Shown here in pieces: positions 1 through 11,779 of a stretch of 64,000 nt of DNA. How positions within the stretch are numbered: the stretch's first letter is position 1; every line of letters starts with the position of its first letter. Both the position numbers and the translations under genes were made by a program. The notes beneath the pieces are model-generated. The model was not told where the DNA came from. It did not search any database and saw only the letters and a program-made list of their open reading frames with translations. The stretch spans positions 2,207,001-2,271,000 of the forward strand of contig JAJFZO010000724.1 in NCBI GenBank assembly GCA_021397835.1. The letters run 5' to 3'. Source of the DNA: Moringa oleifera (lineage: Eukaryota; Streptophyta; Magnoliopsida; Brassicales; Moringaceae).

Positions 1-690
1 ATGATTGGAGCAACATTGTGAAATAATTAAAAGCGATCGATTTGTTTTATAATTAATAAAATTATTATAATTTTATTAAGTGATATATAATATTATTATC
101 CTATATATTTAACAAAAAAAATACGAATCATTAACGTGTTATTGAAAACCAAACAAACATAACAGTTCTAACCTTAACATCTTTATATTTTAATAAAAAA
201 TATATTTTTATATTTTCAAAAATGACCAAAATTTTATGTTTTTCATAAAAAATTATTATTCTTATTTTAAAAATAAGATGTGTAACAATATTGAAACTTT
301 TATATTCTTCAACATGGTTTTACGTTTTTATTGATGTATGCATGTCATCTAAGTTTTTTTTAATCATGTATTTAAATTTATTAATTATTATTTAATAATT
401 TTTAAAAATAATTAAATTTTTCTGTTTAATTTCATCATAAAAAATGATACTATTTTTTTATTTATGTTTTCTAAATATTCTTAAAAAATTTTAAGTCACT
501 TTTATTTTTTTTTTGTAAAAAATCATAGCAATATTAATTTTCTTTTAAAAAAACTCTAGTACTTTTGTGAAAGGGTATGATTGTTAATCCATCATTTTTA
601 TAAAGATAATTTTTATTCAAAAATTTAAAAAAATTAAAACAAACAAATTATTAAAATTGAGCATTTTTGCAAGATTGTTAATTTTTCTCC
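1..690. other. AT-rich intergenic stretch, no gene seen
   Basis: Very AT-rich sequence with long A and T runs and stop codons in all frames. I see no open frame, no RNA gene and no recognisable mobile-element coding. It may include old mobile-element debris lying upstream of the Ty3/gypsy relic, but nothing supports a specific call. Confidence 0.6.
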
Positions 691-1348
691 TCGAAACATG
701 CTATCCCTATGGAAACATACAAAGAAGTGATGAAGGGAATACTTAAGTCTCACCAATTCATTCATGCAATTCGATTTTGTAACTACATGATACTCATCAT
801 TACTAATAAGGTCAAATCTGATTTCACCTTATAAAAGGTTCATGATTTACTTAATTTTATTTGGACATGCTCTCTTAAAAAATTATGTCGAATAATAAAA
901 TTGAATGATCAAAGAAAAAGTCAAAAGATTAACGCAAGACTTGTTGTGAGTGTTAAATCAACAAGAGTAAGGTCAATTTAAGGTTGCCACGATGGAAGGC
1001 AGAAGATTTGAAGATATAGAGAAAGCAAAGAATCAACTTGAAGGTAAATCGACACCTCGCTTACCAATGCAAGGACTAGTCGCGTTCATGATGAAATACC
1101 AAAAAAACGACTATATATACCTAACCACAGTATGTTATGGACACATCATTTATTTTTACCTACTAAAGTCTTGTTTTACCTAATACTAATTGGATCGTTA
1201 GAGGACACGGAAGATCACCTAGTGACGGCTCTTTGACTTTGTTTTTGTTTTGCATGTTGCCCATCTAAACACATTTCCATCACAGACAACTAGAGACTTA
1301 CCTCTATGTCTCGGCATCAAGTTGCTTGACATTTTTAAGTGGCATTAT

Positions 1349-1368
1349 TTGACGCCATCTATGGGAAT
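1349..1368 (+). other. Primer-binding-site-like sequence of the gypsy relic
   Basis: The stretch GACGCCATCTATGGGAA resembles the conserved GGCGCCGTCTGTGGGAA-type sequence found directly after the 5' LTR of many plant Ty3/gypsy elements. It lies about 55 bases before the first gag ATG. If correct, the 5' LTR ended close to 1348. Confidence 0.5.
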
Positions 1369-1422
1369 CTTTGATAAAAAGCTATCGACCTTTATTTGTG
1401 ACTTCCAATATTTCGGTCAACC

Positions 1423-3240
1423 ATGCCTCCTAAAACACGATCATCCAGCAAATTTTCTAATAACTAAGATCTCAATTTTGCTTCAACCAATTTATCGACT
1501 ACCCAAGTTAGTCAACTCACCTTGCCTTCAATCGTGGCACGACTAACCACGATGTCCTCCCCCTCGTCGCTCATGGCCATGATCACCACGGTGTTGCATC
1601 TGTCACATGTTGCAACGGTGACGACAACTCTATATGCTTGTATGTCTTGTCAGGTGCTCCTATTTCCCCAAGTTAGTCTACCAATACTTATGGTATCACC
1701 TTAAACTCAGGTCCTTGCTATCCTAACCTTTCCTCCCATGGGTATTCTTGACCTTCAAACACTTCCTCAAATAGATTTGTTGGCGACCTTAAGTCAATGC
1801 ATGGACTAAAGAGCTAATATATTGAATATCTTAGTGCACTAATAAATATGACAAGGAGGTAAACATCACCATTAATAATCAATCTATCAGCCACATGCTC
1901 AAATGCCACATAAAGCTGTTCATGAGGTAGTGCAAAACCACTATGAGGTAGAAGACGAAGACAAGGAAGAAAAGGCCACGAAACAGGCCAATAGGAAAAA
2001 TTTTGTTGATGAATTCTCTTATACATCTCGATACCCAAGAGAAAAGGAGATGGATGAACTGAAAAAGCAAGTACAATTTCTTATGAATGCCTCGATGCAG
2101 AGAAATGACATTCATAATGCAGAATACCAACAAGTAGAGAGATGTTCGCTAGCAGCAGAGATTCCCGTTGAGCCTGAACTATCCAAGTTTAAGCCACTCT
2201 AAATAGATAACTTCCACATTAAACAATTGGTGATAATGGCAAACCTTCAGGGGCTATCAGATGCCATGAAGTGCAAAGCAATTCCAATTTGATTGGTGAA
2301 GTCAATTAGATAACGGTATAACTAACTTGCTCTCAGTTTTATTAACTTGTTTAATTCCCTTAGATAGTTATTCTTACGGTGCTTCACAAGTAGCAAGATT
2401 AAGAAACGAGAAATAGGTAGTCTATTTTGAGTTAGTTGCATCCGAATGAGCATTACGAGATTATATGAAGAGGTTCACTACCACCACTTTAAAAGTGAAA
2501 GCCCTAGATCAATCGATGGTGATCTCAGCTATCAAGGAAGGAATCTTGATAGGAGGATTCCATAATGCACTTGGTAGAAAAACACCAAAGAATCTAAAGG
2601 AATTATTGCTAAAAGTATAAAAGTATATCAACTGCAATTCTTTCTTTTCAAAAGGATGAAGAATAAAAAAAGAAGAAAAAGTGATAGAAAGTCTTAAGGG
2701 AGAAGCCTACAAAGAAGTCATCAAGGTAATGATGACAATCGAAAGTACACCCCCTCACAACCTTAAGGAAGCATATCCTTATGCAAATAGATAATAATCC
2801 TTAAGTAAGGTGGTCGAAACACATGCATTTGAGCAAAAAAAAAAGCTACAAATATCATGACTTTCACCAAGATCATGGGCACGATACAAAGGAGTGTTAA
2901 TAATTAAAGGAAGAGATATAGAAACTGGTATGAAAAAGGTTCCTTTCGAGGTATGTTAATAAACCCAAAAGGAAGAGTCCTACGCTAGCATAAAGGAGAA
3001 GACAAAGAAATGAACAAAAAGAAGAACCTCTAACCCACTAGCAATAAAGTATGCAAATTGTTAATAATGAGGATATCTAGGATATCAATCTAGTTGCTGG
3101 TAGATTACTTATAAATATAATAACAGGTGGACTAGTGTTAAGAGGAAAAAGTTCATCGGGAAGGAACGCTTATGGAAGCAAAAGAGAAGAGTTCACGAGG
3201 TTCAAAAGGAACTTCAAACAAAAGATGTTGCAAGTTTTTC
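1423..3240 (+). pseudogene. gag relic of the gypsy element
   Basis: The reading opens at ATG 1423 with MPPKTRSSSK, the usual start of plant gypsy Gag. A charged segment with VEDEDKEEK lies at 1903-2202. The capsid-type Retrotrans_gag region around 2230-2640 shows LRDYMKRFTTTT-like and PKNLKELLLK wording. Near 2845-2910 a degraded zinc-knuckle-like stretch reads YKYHDFHQDHGHDTKEC. Several in-frame stops and frameshifts break the chain, and several of the stops sit where Gln is expected. Confidence 0.75.
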
Positions 3241-3244
3241 TAAT

Positions 3245-3451
3245 ATGGACTTGGAATGGGTTATGACTTCACATCAAGGGCCATTGTTAGTCACCATGAG
3301 AATGGCTAACAAAAATGTAAAACTTATTTTACTTGATAATGGAAGTTTAAAATATATTCTGTATTATCGAGCCTTCAAGAAGATAGGGTTAAGTATAAAA
3401 AGTTTGAGACCATTCTTTACTCCATTAATGGCCTTTAAAGGGGGTGGTTAG
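3245..3451 (+). pseudogene. Retropepsin (aspartic protease) fragment of the gypsy element
   Basis: An open stretch of 68 codons. The active-site-like motif LLDNGS lies at residues 29-34 and is followed by LKYILYYRAFKKIGL, matching the DNGSSADILYWDAF-type sequence of Tat-lineage proteases. The catalytic Asp is kept. The frame closes soon after, and protease coding continues only in pieces to about 3560. Confidence 0.75.
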
Positions 3452-3949
3452 ATGTGCCTATGAAGGAGTAATCACTTTAGCAGTCACTGATGGAATAACA
3501 CCAACATAAAAGACTCTTATGATCAATTTCTTAACGATGAAAGCACCATCTGCTTATAATGCCATAGTTGGACGATAGTGTTTGAATGCCTTACAAGCTA
3601 TCACCTCTTCCTATCACTTAACAATGAAGTTCCCCACTTTAGGAGGAGTAGGGAAAATGAAGCAAAATCAACAAACTACACGTCAATGTTATCTAACATT
3701 CTCGAAGGTAAGCCTCAATTGACATGCCAAATCAGTCTAGATCATAAAGATGAGATGTTTTTAACTTAAACTGAGGATATGAAGCAATGAAAAAGGTACT
3801 GGTAGGAGAAGAATCCAACCAACTAACCAAGATTGGCATCAAGCTCGGGAGGCAAGAGCGTGGCCAGTTGTTAAATTTTTTAAAAGCTAATATTAATGTT
3901 TTTGCATGGACAGCAGCATACATGTCAAGGATAAACCCTAAGGTAACCA

Positions 3950-4610
3950 TTTAGAATCTAAGTGCTATTCCTACTATTAGACCCATTCATCAAAAGAAGA
4001 GAACTATTTTTAGAGAAATGTAATAGTTGATTAAACAAGAAGTAGAGGTGTTATTACAAGTGGGGTTTATTAGGGAGGTCAGGTACTTAAAGTGGTTGAC
4101 CAATGCATGTGGATTTCATAGATCTCAATAAAGCCTGTCTGAATGATGGTTAACCTTGTCAAGAATTGACTAATTGCTAAATAACACTTTAGGCCATAAA
4201 ATGTAAAGCTTCATGGATGCCTACTCTGAAGACAATCAGATCAGGATGAAACCCGAAGATGTGAAGAAAATCTCTTTTGTTACTAAAATGGGTATCTATT
4301 ATTACAAGGTTATGTTATTCGATTTAAAAAAGACCCAGGAGTCACATACCTACGTCTTATCAACTGAATTCTTCAGTCAATAGTTGGAGAGGAATGTCGA
4401 GGCATACATGGATGATCTCATTGTCAAGAGCAAATAGAAGCTCGACCATACAAAAGAACAAGAGGAAACCTTCATGATACTATGAAAGTACGACATGAAG
4501 TTAAACCCTAGTAAGTATGCTTTCAGAGTCTCCTCAGGAAAGTACCTGTGGTTCATAGAGACATAGAAACGAATTGAAGGTAATCCAAAAAAAGTCACGA
4601 TAATTATCTA
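3950..4610 (+). pseudogene. Reverse transcriptase fragments of the gypsy element
   Basis: Fragments in more than one frame match the gypsy RT core. At about 4105 the reading VDFIDLNKAC appears. At about 4260 it is EDVKKISFVTKMGIYYYKVM. At about 4399 it is VEAYMDDLIVKS, which retains the catalytic Met-Asp-Asp (normally Tyr-Val-Asp-Asp). An in-frame TAG just before the last fragment stands where the family has Gln. A TAG at about 4021 has the same character. Confidence 0.85.
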
Positions 4611-4904
4611 CATGGAAGCACCAAGGAATATCGAAGCAATAATTAGTAGGAAGGTAGCCCTAAATCGGTTTATGTCCAAATTAGTATAACAATGTCTCCT
4701 TTTTTTCAAAGTCCTTAAGGAAACAAAAACTTTTCAGTGAATGTCTAGGTGTCAAAAAGTATTCGAGCAACTCAAAATCTATCTCTAAAACCCACAATCA
4801 CTCATCTGACCAAAGCCATAGGATGAACTACACCTATATTAATCTACCACTAAAGAGGCAATCAATGTCATCCTATTAAAGATAAAAGAGAAAATCCAAA
4901 AATC

Positions 4905-5150
4905 GGTATATTAGGTCAATAACGTGTTGCAAGAACTAGAGATGATGGATGTAATTAAGTTGGACTTCCCAACATCCAATAATGAAGCTAAATACGAAGC
5001 CCTTCTCGCTAGACTACAACTGGTCAAAGAAATCAAGACCAATGAAGTTAAAATAAAGAGTAACTCCCAACTAGTAGCGAAATAGATGCTAGAAGAGTAA
5101 AGACTAGAGAAAAAAAATGGCAAAGTATTTTGGGCAGGTCAAAGAGGTAC
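4905..5150 (+). pseudogene. RNase H fragment of the gypsy element
   Basis: The reading contains LDFPTSNNEAKYEALLARLQ, the hallmark RNase H stretch of plant Ty3/gypsy pol, where the Glu of NNEA is a catalytic residue. It is followed by VKIKSNSQLVAK, corresponding to the usual SDSQLVVNQ. In-frame TAG stops follow at once. Confidence 0.85.
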
Positions 5151-5489
5151 AGGAGAGTTTTCATAAGTGGTGAATAAAATAAATTAAGAGGGAAGATAAT
5201 GTGTAAGTGAATGTGTTATTCAAACTGGAAACTTTAAGCATTAGGTTTGTTAAAGGTGCCATGATGGAAGTACTAAAATCTCTAAGCATAGACAAGGAAC
5301 AAGTCTTACCTGTATCAACCCTTAAAGATTGGACTACACCTTACTACCGATTTTTAAAAGAAGGTAAGCTCCCACAAGATAAACTAAAGTGAAAAGATTA
5401 AAGGCTATAGTTGTAAAATTTGTGATCCTTAAGCATAAGCTCTACAAGTGATCCTTCATGCTTCCACTCCTTTGATGTTTGGCCCCGAG

Positions 5490-6540
5490 CTAGCAGAAAT
5501 GTGTGTTCACTAAATTTCATAAAAGGATTTATGGAACTTACACTAAAACAAAGTCCTTGGCATATAAGATATTAAGGCAAGGGTATTATTGGCTAACATT
5601 AAAAGCAGGCGCTAAAATATATGTCAAAAAATGCGATAACTGTCAAAGACATGCCCATTTGGTAAACGTGCCCATAACATTGATAAATCTTGTAGTAATC
5701 AATGGCCTTTCTCCAAATAGGGAAGGCATATGCAAGACAAAAAAAATTCATAGTTATAACCATCGATTATTTTACCAAGTGGGTAGAGGCGAGGCTATTC
5801 CAACCATCATGGTCCTTAAAATATGGGACCACCTAGAAGTCGATCGTTTGCATATTCAAAGTTTTAAGTGCCATTATCATCAACAACAAAACTTAATTCG
5901 AAGGACCAAGTTTAAGGTGAATTATGAGGAATCATAGATAGGGCTACATTTCATATCTGTCAGACAAGCCAATGGCCAAGTGGAAGTCATCAACAAAACC
6001 ATACTTTAGGCCCTAAAGACAAGGTTAGATAATGCTAAATGAGCATGGGTAGAAGAGTTATGTAGTATCTCATGGGTGTATCGGACAACAAGTAGAATCA
6101 CTATAGGGGAGATGCTGTTCTTATTTGCTTCTAGAACTTAGGGAGTGGTGCCAGTAGAGATAGGGATGAACTCGCATCGAGTGCAAGCCTATAACAAAAA
6201 GCAAATAATAGTGAATTATGCGTCAACTTAGATTTGCTGGAAGAACAAAAGAAATAAGTTAGGATAAAAGTCGCAACCTACCAATAAAGGGTAGCTAGTT
6301 ACTAGAATCAAAGGGTTAAAGAAAGAACATTCTTGGAGGGCGACTTAGTCATACGAAGAGCTAGTGTGCCAAAGTCACAGGAAGTCGCAAGAAAGCTCAT
6401 TCTTAATTAGAAAAGTCCCTATCGGGTGAGAAAGGTGGTAGGGACACATATCTTCAAGTTAGCAACCCTAAATGACAAGAAAATACCGAGGACTTAGAAT
6501 GCAGAAAACTTCAGAGTATATTACCAAAGAAACTTGTAAT
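5490..6540 (+). pseudogene. Integrase relic of the gypsy element
   Basis: The zinc-binding region is visible at 5503-5690: HKRIYGTYTKTKSLAYKIL, GYYWLTLKA, then CDNCQRHAH with the CxxC-type pair. The catalytic core begins at about 5745 with FIVITIDYFTKWVEA, where the first catalytic Asp is present. Further on, VRQANGQVEVINK (about 5963) carries the Glu region. A C-terminal, GPY/F-like part is seen near 6410-6450. Frameshifts occur between these pieces, and AWVEEL is preceded by a TGA stop. Confidence 0.85.
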
Positions 6541-6699
6541 TTCACCAAAGAATCAATGAGTAAAAAGGTATTTTTCCTATATTGTCATCTCAACTTTTTA
6601 TAACGGTAACAATGAAAAGGTGGGTAGGAGAATTCAACTTAAGAATTGAAAGATCTAGGCCACAAAATACTCACACCATAACTTATAAGGTATCTGGTT

Positions 6700-7080
6700 C
6701 ATAAAAAAACTAATCTACCTAAAGGACTAGTCCGTAAAGAGCCATGTCCATCGAAAGGAGCAGTCTGCTAAAGACTAATCTAGCAAAGGAGCAGTCCACA
6801 AAAATACTAGCCCATTGAAAAGGGTAGTGCGTAAAAGACTAATTCATTAAAGGACTAGTCCGCAAAGAGACTAGCCCGCCAAAAAAGGTAGTTAGCAAGA
6901 GACTAATCCATCAAATGACCAGCTTATAAAAAGGTTAGCCAGTCAAAAGGAGCAGTTTGTAAGGATTAGTCTGTCAAAGGATTAGCCCGTAAGAGGCTAG
7001 TTTGTTAAGAGACTAGTTCGTAAAGCAGCTAGCTTGATTAAGGCTTTAGTCCGTAAAATGACTAGCTTGCTATCGAGGAT
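6700..7080 (+). repeat. Degenerate short-period tandem repeat field after gypsy pol
   Basis: Variants of a unit close to AAAGGACTAGTCCGTAAAGAG (about 20-25 bases) recur about 15 times, including GACTAGTCCGTAAA, GGAGCAGTCTGC, GACTAGCCCGCC and GGATTAGTCTGTC. CTAGTC, CTAGCC and CTAGTT cores alternate with purine-rich spacers. Tat-type elements are known to carry tandem repeats between pol and the 3' LTR, so I place this with the element at 1250-6560. Confidence 0.7.
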
Positions 7081-7204
7081 AAATCCATGATAAAAATCTC
7101 AAAACTAAAATTGGTCCGCTGAGGCACAGATAATTTTAAAGAAAAAGTGAAAGCATGGGATGAAAGAAAAAATCTCAAATGAAGGTATATTAATAAAAAA
7201 AGAA

Positions 7205-8765
7205 AAAAGGAAGAAGAACAATTGTGTTATCTATTTTTCTTTTTACGATAACTGTTTTATCATATTCCTGTTTCTAAAAACAAAAGATCAAAACATGAAA
7301 ATAAAAATATTTTAACTATACAATTCAAAACGAATCATTTGAAAGGTTAAATTAAAAAAACAGAAAAAAAATTTGTTTAATCTTAAGTGGATGAATTACA
7401 AAAAGTTAACTCGTGACTGCTACTCGCATCAAAGTCACCACCTTCTCTCTAACTAATTAGAGCAAAGTAAAGAGAAGCGTCCATATCCCTGAACAGCCAA
7501 AGCTGCACTACAGTGTTAACTTGTAGTAGTGTGTTGTAGTCTTGAATGATGTCGTACCACTTCGACATCAATACGTAGTTATAAGGATTGCTCTTGCTCA
7601 TCTTTCATTTCTTCAAAGGGAGAGTATAAAAGGATTCAAGCGATGTGTCGAGAAATTTCTTGACTTGTATGTTGTCCTGTGCATCTAACCTTTTTTCTTC
7701 TTCTCGTAGAAGGAAGCTCTTATCCTTTATTTAATTACTCAGTATCGATAAGCGATTGTGATGTTTGCTAATATCATTTATAAACAACTTCTTTTGAATG
7801 ACTAGTTTGATTTGAGAGCCACCTATGTTTGTTATATAGTCCCAAAGGTTTGAGGCAACTGCATTGGTGGCTCTTGAATATTAATGACTATGGGCTTTTT
7901 GCCTTTAGATTTTTAAACACTAGTGTTCTTTCTCTTGGTGTTAGTTCTAAAGAAAGAGACCAAGTTTTCCACCACCGTTTTTGTCAACAATTGTAGGTGC
8001 AGCTCCGGTTAGTCATCTAATAAAGCTTCTTTTGTTTGTTCCATGATACTATCGAACAAGCCATCATCAATAATATGCAGATCCTAGAGAGTCACCATCT
8101 TTGTGAATCAAAGTACTTTTATAATTAATATTTTTTTATAATTTTATATTAAAATTAAATAATTAAATTTATTTTGAATTTAAATTTAAATGAAATTAAA
8201 GTACTTTTTTAAATTTGTAATATATTTAAATTAATGTTATATTTATATAAATTTAGATTTAAATTAGATAAAAGTATAATTATATAATTAAATTAGATAG
8301 ATTAATTTAAATTCAGATTTAAATTTGATAAATGTGCTAGTTTTTAATCTAAATGAGATTTAAATTAATATTACACTTGTATAATCCTATATCAAACTTA
8401 AATAATTATTTAATTAGATAGATTTTAGATTTTGATTAAAATGAGATTAGAGTACTTGTTGTAATTTTTAATATATTTATTTAATTAATATTAGCTTTTT
8501 GTAATTTTGGACTTAAATTAAATACATAGATAATTGTATAATGAGATTATTAGATCATTAGATAATTAAATAATTTGATAGATATATTTTCATTTATATT
8601 TAAATTAGATAAATGTACTTGTTTTTAACGTAATGTAGATAACACTAAATTTAAAATTAAAATTAAATTTAGATAAACATAATATTATATTTAGTTTAGA
8701 AATTAAATTTATATAACTTTTATCTTAAAGTCAATAATTTTTTATAGTTGAGAATATTTGGGCAA
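7205..8765. repeat. Direct repeat block, copy 1 (dead B3 gene plus AT-rich flank)
   Basis: This block matches 9985-11775 in the same orientation. The left edges read alike (near 7210 and 9993), both hold the same - strand gene relic, and both continue through a matching AT-rich tract to a shared right edge ending in TTGGGCAATAATTAT. The copies differ by scattered substitutions and by insertions; copy 2 has about 260 extra bases at 10840-11100. Confidence 0.85.
7449..8098 (-). pseudogene. B3-domain (DUF313-type) protein pseudogene, copy 1
   Basis: Read from ATG 8098 to TAG 7449, the chain shows IDDGLFDSIMEQTKEAL, then a Lys/Arg-rich region. The C-terminal B3-like part reads SFYTLPLKK, KMSKSNPYNYVLMSKWYDII, LLQVNTVVQLWLF and SLYFALIS. 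The YVLxSxW and VVQLWxF pattern is the signature of the plant DUF313/B3 family, whose members are usually nuclear DNA-binding proteins. Stops are present: TAG after MVTL, TAA before PELHLQ, and TGA replacing the Trp of LKKWKM. This copy keeps a segment (QEPPMQLPQTFG) missing from the other. Confidence 0.75.
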
Positions 8766-9984
8766 TAATTATTTGATAATAGAAAATTGATATTTAAAAT
8801 ATATTTTTATTATATTAAAAAACCTTGAATATTAATAATTTACATAAAATTTTGAGAAAATAATTTCCAATCACAAAACTTATTTAAAATAATATTTGAA
8901 TTTATATATTTTATGTGGGATCAAATTTATGTATTTTAGTTTTGGGTTAATCAAACCATAGAAACTTAAGCTTCTGAAAAATTCTCAAATTGAAATTTAT
9001 ATTCTTTTTAATATAAAAAATTATTTTAAAACAATAATTCTTTTAATTATATGTTTCTTATAATTCATGCAAATCATATTTGATTAGGATTGATCGAATC
9101 AGAAATTAAATCGATTAACGAATTGTTTTAGCGTAGGTAGGCATAAGGAACAGGAAAGATTTATCTTTTTTTTTATTATTACTTACATGAGACTCAAATT
9201 TAAATAATTTATTTTTTGTGTTAATGGCACCATGATGACTTATGCTTTAGAGAGATTCTCAAATTAAAATTTGTTCAAAAAATTGCATGAATTAAAAATT
9301 TATATTTATATATTTTTAATGTCAAATTTTCGTCCAATAAATTTTGTTAACTTAACCATTAATGATTTTTAACTCACTAAAGGATGATTATATCTTTATA
9401 ACTTTTTTAATATGATAATGATTATGAAAAAGATATACCAAAAAATCAAGAGCATTGAACTTAATCGTGTAGAAGTCTCACATTAAGACATTTTAAAATG
9501 TAAATCTTTAATCATTATAACTTCTTTAAAAAAATTTTAGTTTGAGAAATTGTAAAAAATATTAGTCTTTCTAATGTAACTAATTGTTAATTTATGTTTA
9601 CTGTGATACATTTTATCATGTTATCCCATTATGATTTTTCATTTTATTTTAACGGATTCATATTTATAAATTATATTTTTGAATCATAATTAATATTTTT
9701 AGGATTACCAATTAAATTTATCTTTAAAAAGTTTTTATTATTGATAAAATTTTAAAATTTTTTGTAATAGTTCTTTGATGATACATGCATTGTCTTTAGT
9801 ATGTAATGCATCTAATTTGGTGCTAATAAATCTCAGAATTGTATTTAGATAACTTATATTATATGCTTGAAATTTTAGTATTTGTAAATAATTTATTATA
9901 TGTCAAAATTAAAAACATATAACTAATTATACAGAATTTTATCAAATAGACTAAAAATGAAATTGATAGTAATATATGATTATG
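8766..9984. other. AT-rich spacer between the two B3 blocks
   Basis: AT-rich sequence without a usable open frame. It separates the two copies of the direct repeat. I see no terminal repeats or coding that would make it a mobile-element interior. Confidence 0.5.
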
Positions 9985-11775
9985 CAAAAAAGGATGAAGA
10001 ATAATTGCATTATCTATTTTCTTTTTTATAGTAACCATTTCATCATATTTCGATTTCTAAAAACAAAAGATTGAAACATGAAAATGAAAATATTTTAACT
10101 ATACAATTCAAAATGAATCATCTGAAACATTAAACTAAAAATACAAAAAAAAAAAAAGTGTTTAATCTTAAGTGGATGAATTACAAGTTAACTCCTGGTT
10201 GCTACTCAAATGAAAGTCACCACCTTCTCTCTAAGCAACCAGAGAAAAGTAAAGAGAAGAGTTCCTATCCGTGAATAACCAAAGCTGCACTACAGTGTTA
10301 ACTAGTAGTAGTGTGCTGTAGTCTTGAATGATGTCGTACCACTTCGACATCAATACGTAGTTATAGGGATTGCTCTTACTCATCTTCCATTTCTTCAACG
10401 GGAAATTATAGAAGGATCCAAGTGATGGGTTGATAAATATCTTGACTTGTATGCTGTCTTGTGCATCTAAACTTTCTTCTTCTTCTAGTGAAAGGAAGCT
10501 CTTATACTCGGCATTGATAAGTGATTGTGATGTTTGCTAATATCAGTTGCAAACAACTTTTTTTGAATGACTAACCTAATTTGAGAGCCACCCATGTCTG
10601 TTATATACTTCATAAAAACTTTGAGCTTTTTACCTTTAGATTTTTCAACGCTAGTGTTCTTTCTCTCGGTGTTAGTTCTAAAGAAAGAGTCTAAGTTTTC
10701 CACCATTGTTTTTGTCAACAATTGTAGGTGCAGCTCTGGTTGGTCATCTAATAAAGCTTCTTTTATTTGTTCCATCATACTATCAAATGAGCCATCATGA
10801 ATAGTATGCAGATCCTGGAAAGTAACCTTCTTTGATAATTAAGAAACTAAGCAACAGTAATTAGGCTGGGCTAACGACTTTAAAGAGCTGCTTGTGTTAA
10901 TTTATAAAAAAGAAAAGGGCAAACACCATTCCTAAAGGGATTATGAATCCTTGTTTAATTTGCTCTCTTATATGCTTGAGATTTAAATTAATATTATACT
11001 TGTATAATTTTATATTAAAATTAAATAACTAAGTAATTAGATAGATTTTAAACCTAAATTTAAATTAGATAAATGTCATTGTTTAAAATTTGATTAAGAG
11101 TTAATTAATATTATTCTTCTATAATTTTATATTAAATTAAATAATTAAATTGATTTTGAATTTAAATTTAAATGAAATTAAAGTACTTATTTTTAATTTG
11201 TAATATATTTAAATTATTGTTATATTTGTATAATTTTAGATTTAAATTAGATAAAAGAATAATTATATAATTAAATTATTAGATGATTAGATAATTAGAT
11301 AGATTAATTTAAATTCAGATTTAAATTTGATAAATGTACTAGTTTTTAATCTAAATGAGATTTAAATTAATATTATACTTGCATAATCTTATATTAGAAT
11401 TAAATAATTATTTAATTTGATTGATTTTAGATTTTGATTTAAATGAGATTAAAGTACTTGTCGTAATTTTTAATATATTTGTTTAATTAATATTAGATTG
11501 TTGTAATTTTGGATTTAAATTAGACAAATAGATAATTGTATAATGAGATTATTAGATCATTAGATAATTAAATAATTAGATAGATTAATTTAGATTTAGA
11601 TTTAAATTAGATAAATGTACTTGTTTTTAATGTAATGTAGATAACATTAAATTTAAAATCAAAATTAAGTTTGGACAAACATAATATTATATTTAGTTTG
11701 GAAATTAAATTTATGTAACTTTTATCTTAAAATCAATAATTTTTTATAGTTGAAAATACTTGGGCAATAATTATG
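9985..11775. repeat. Direct repeat block, copy 2
   Basis: The second copy of the block at 7205-8765, in the same orientation. It contains the second B3 pseudogene followed to the right by a matching AT-rich tract with repeated AATTAGATAGATT-like words. The insertion at 10840-11100 lies just upstream of the B3 start on the gene's own strand. Confidence 0.85.
10231..10826 (-). pseudogene. B3-domain (DUF313-type) protein pseudogene, copy 2
   Basis: The start codon used by copy 1 is lost; the first usable ATG is at 10778 and opens MMEQIKEALLDDQPELHLQL. The reading continues through SQIRLVIQKKLFATDIS to LSMPS, where a one-base frameshift near 10515 sends the frame to an early stop at 10485. In the shifted frame the B3-like end is intact: SFLSLEEEES, FPLKKWKMSKSNPYNYVLMS, KWYDIIQDY, VVQLWLF, SLYFSLVA and stop at 10231. 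KKLFATDIS and LSMP followed by FLSLEEEE match the KKxLxxTDV and FLTEEE wording of the DUF313 family. It lacks about 20 internal codons present in copy 1. Confidence 0.78.
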
Positions 11776-11779
11776 GATG

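Larger units (their letters stand above)
1250..6560 (+). mobile_element. Decayed Ty3/gypsy retrotransposon, Tat-like lineage, internal region
   Basis: The order of recognisable pieces along the + strand is a PBS-like site, gag, retropepsin, reverse transcriptase, RNase H and integrase, which is the Ty3/gypsy order. The protease DNGS form, the RNase H SNNEAKYEAL motif and the integrase wording match the Tat/Ogre-Retand type. Stop codons and frameshifts are present throughout, so no functional polyprotein remains. No clear long terminal repeat pair was found: the 5' LTR probably ends just before 1349, and the 3' LTR is missing or beyond recognition. A degenerate repeat field follows pol, as is known for Tat elements. 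Lineage is inferred from motifs only. Confidence 0.85.

Noticed and set aside
7205..11775. The two direct repeat blocks as an LTR pair of one retrotransposon
   Set aside because: Each block contains the same broken B3 gene, and the 1.2 kb between them has no gag, pol, primer site or polypurine tract. A duplicated genomic block explains them better.
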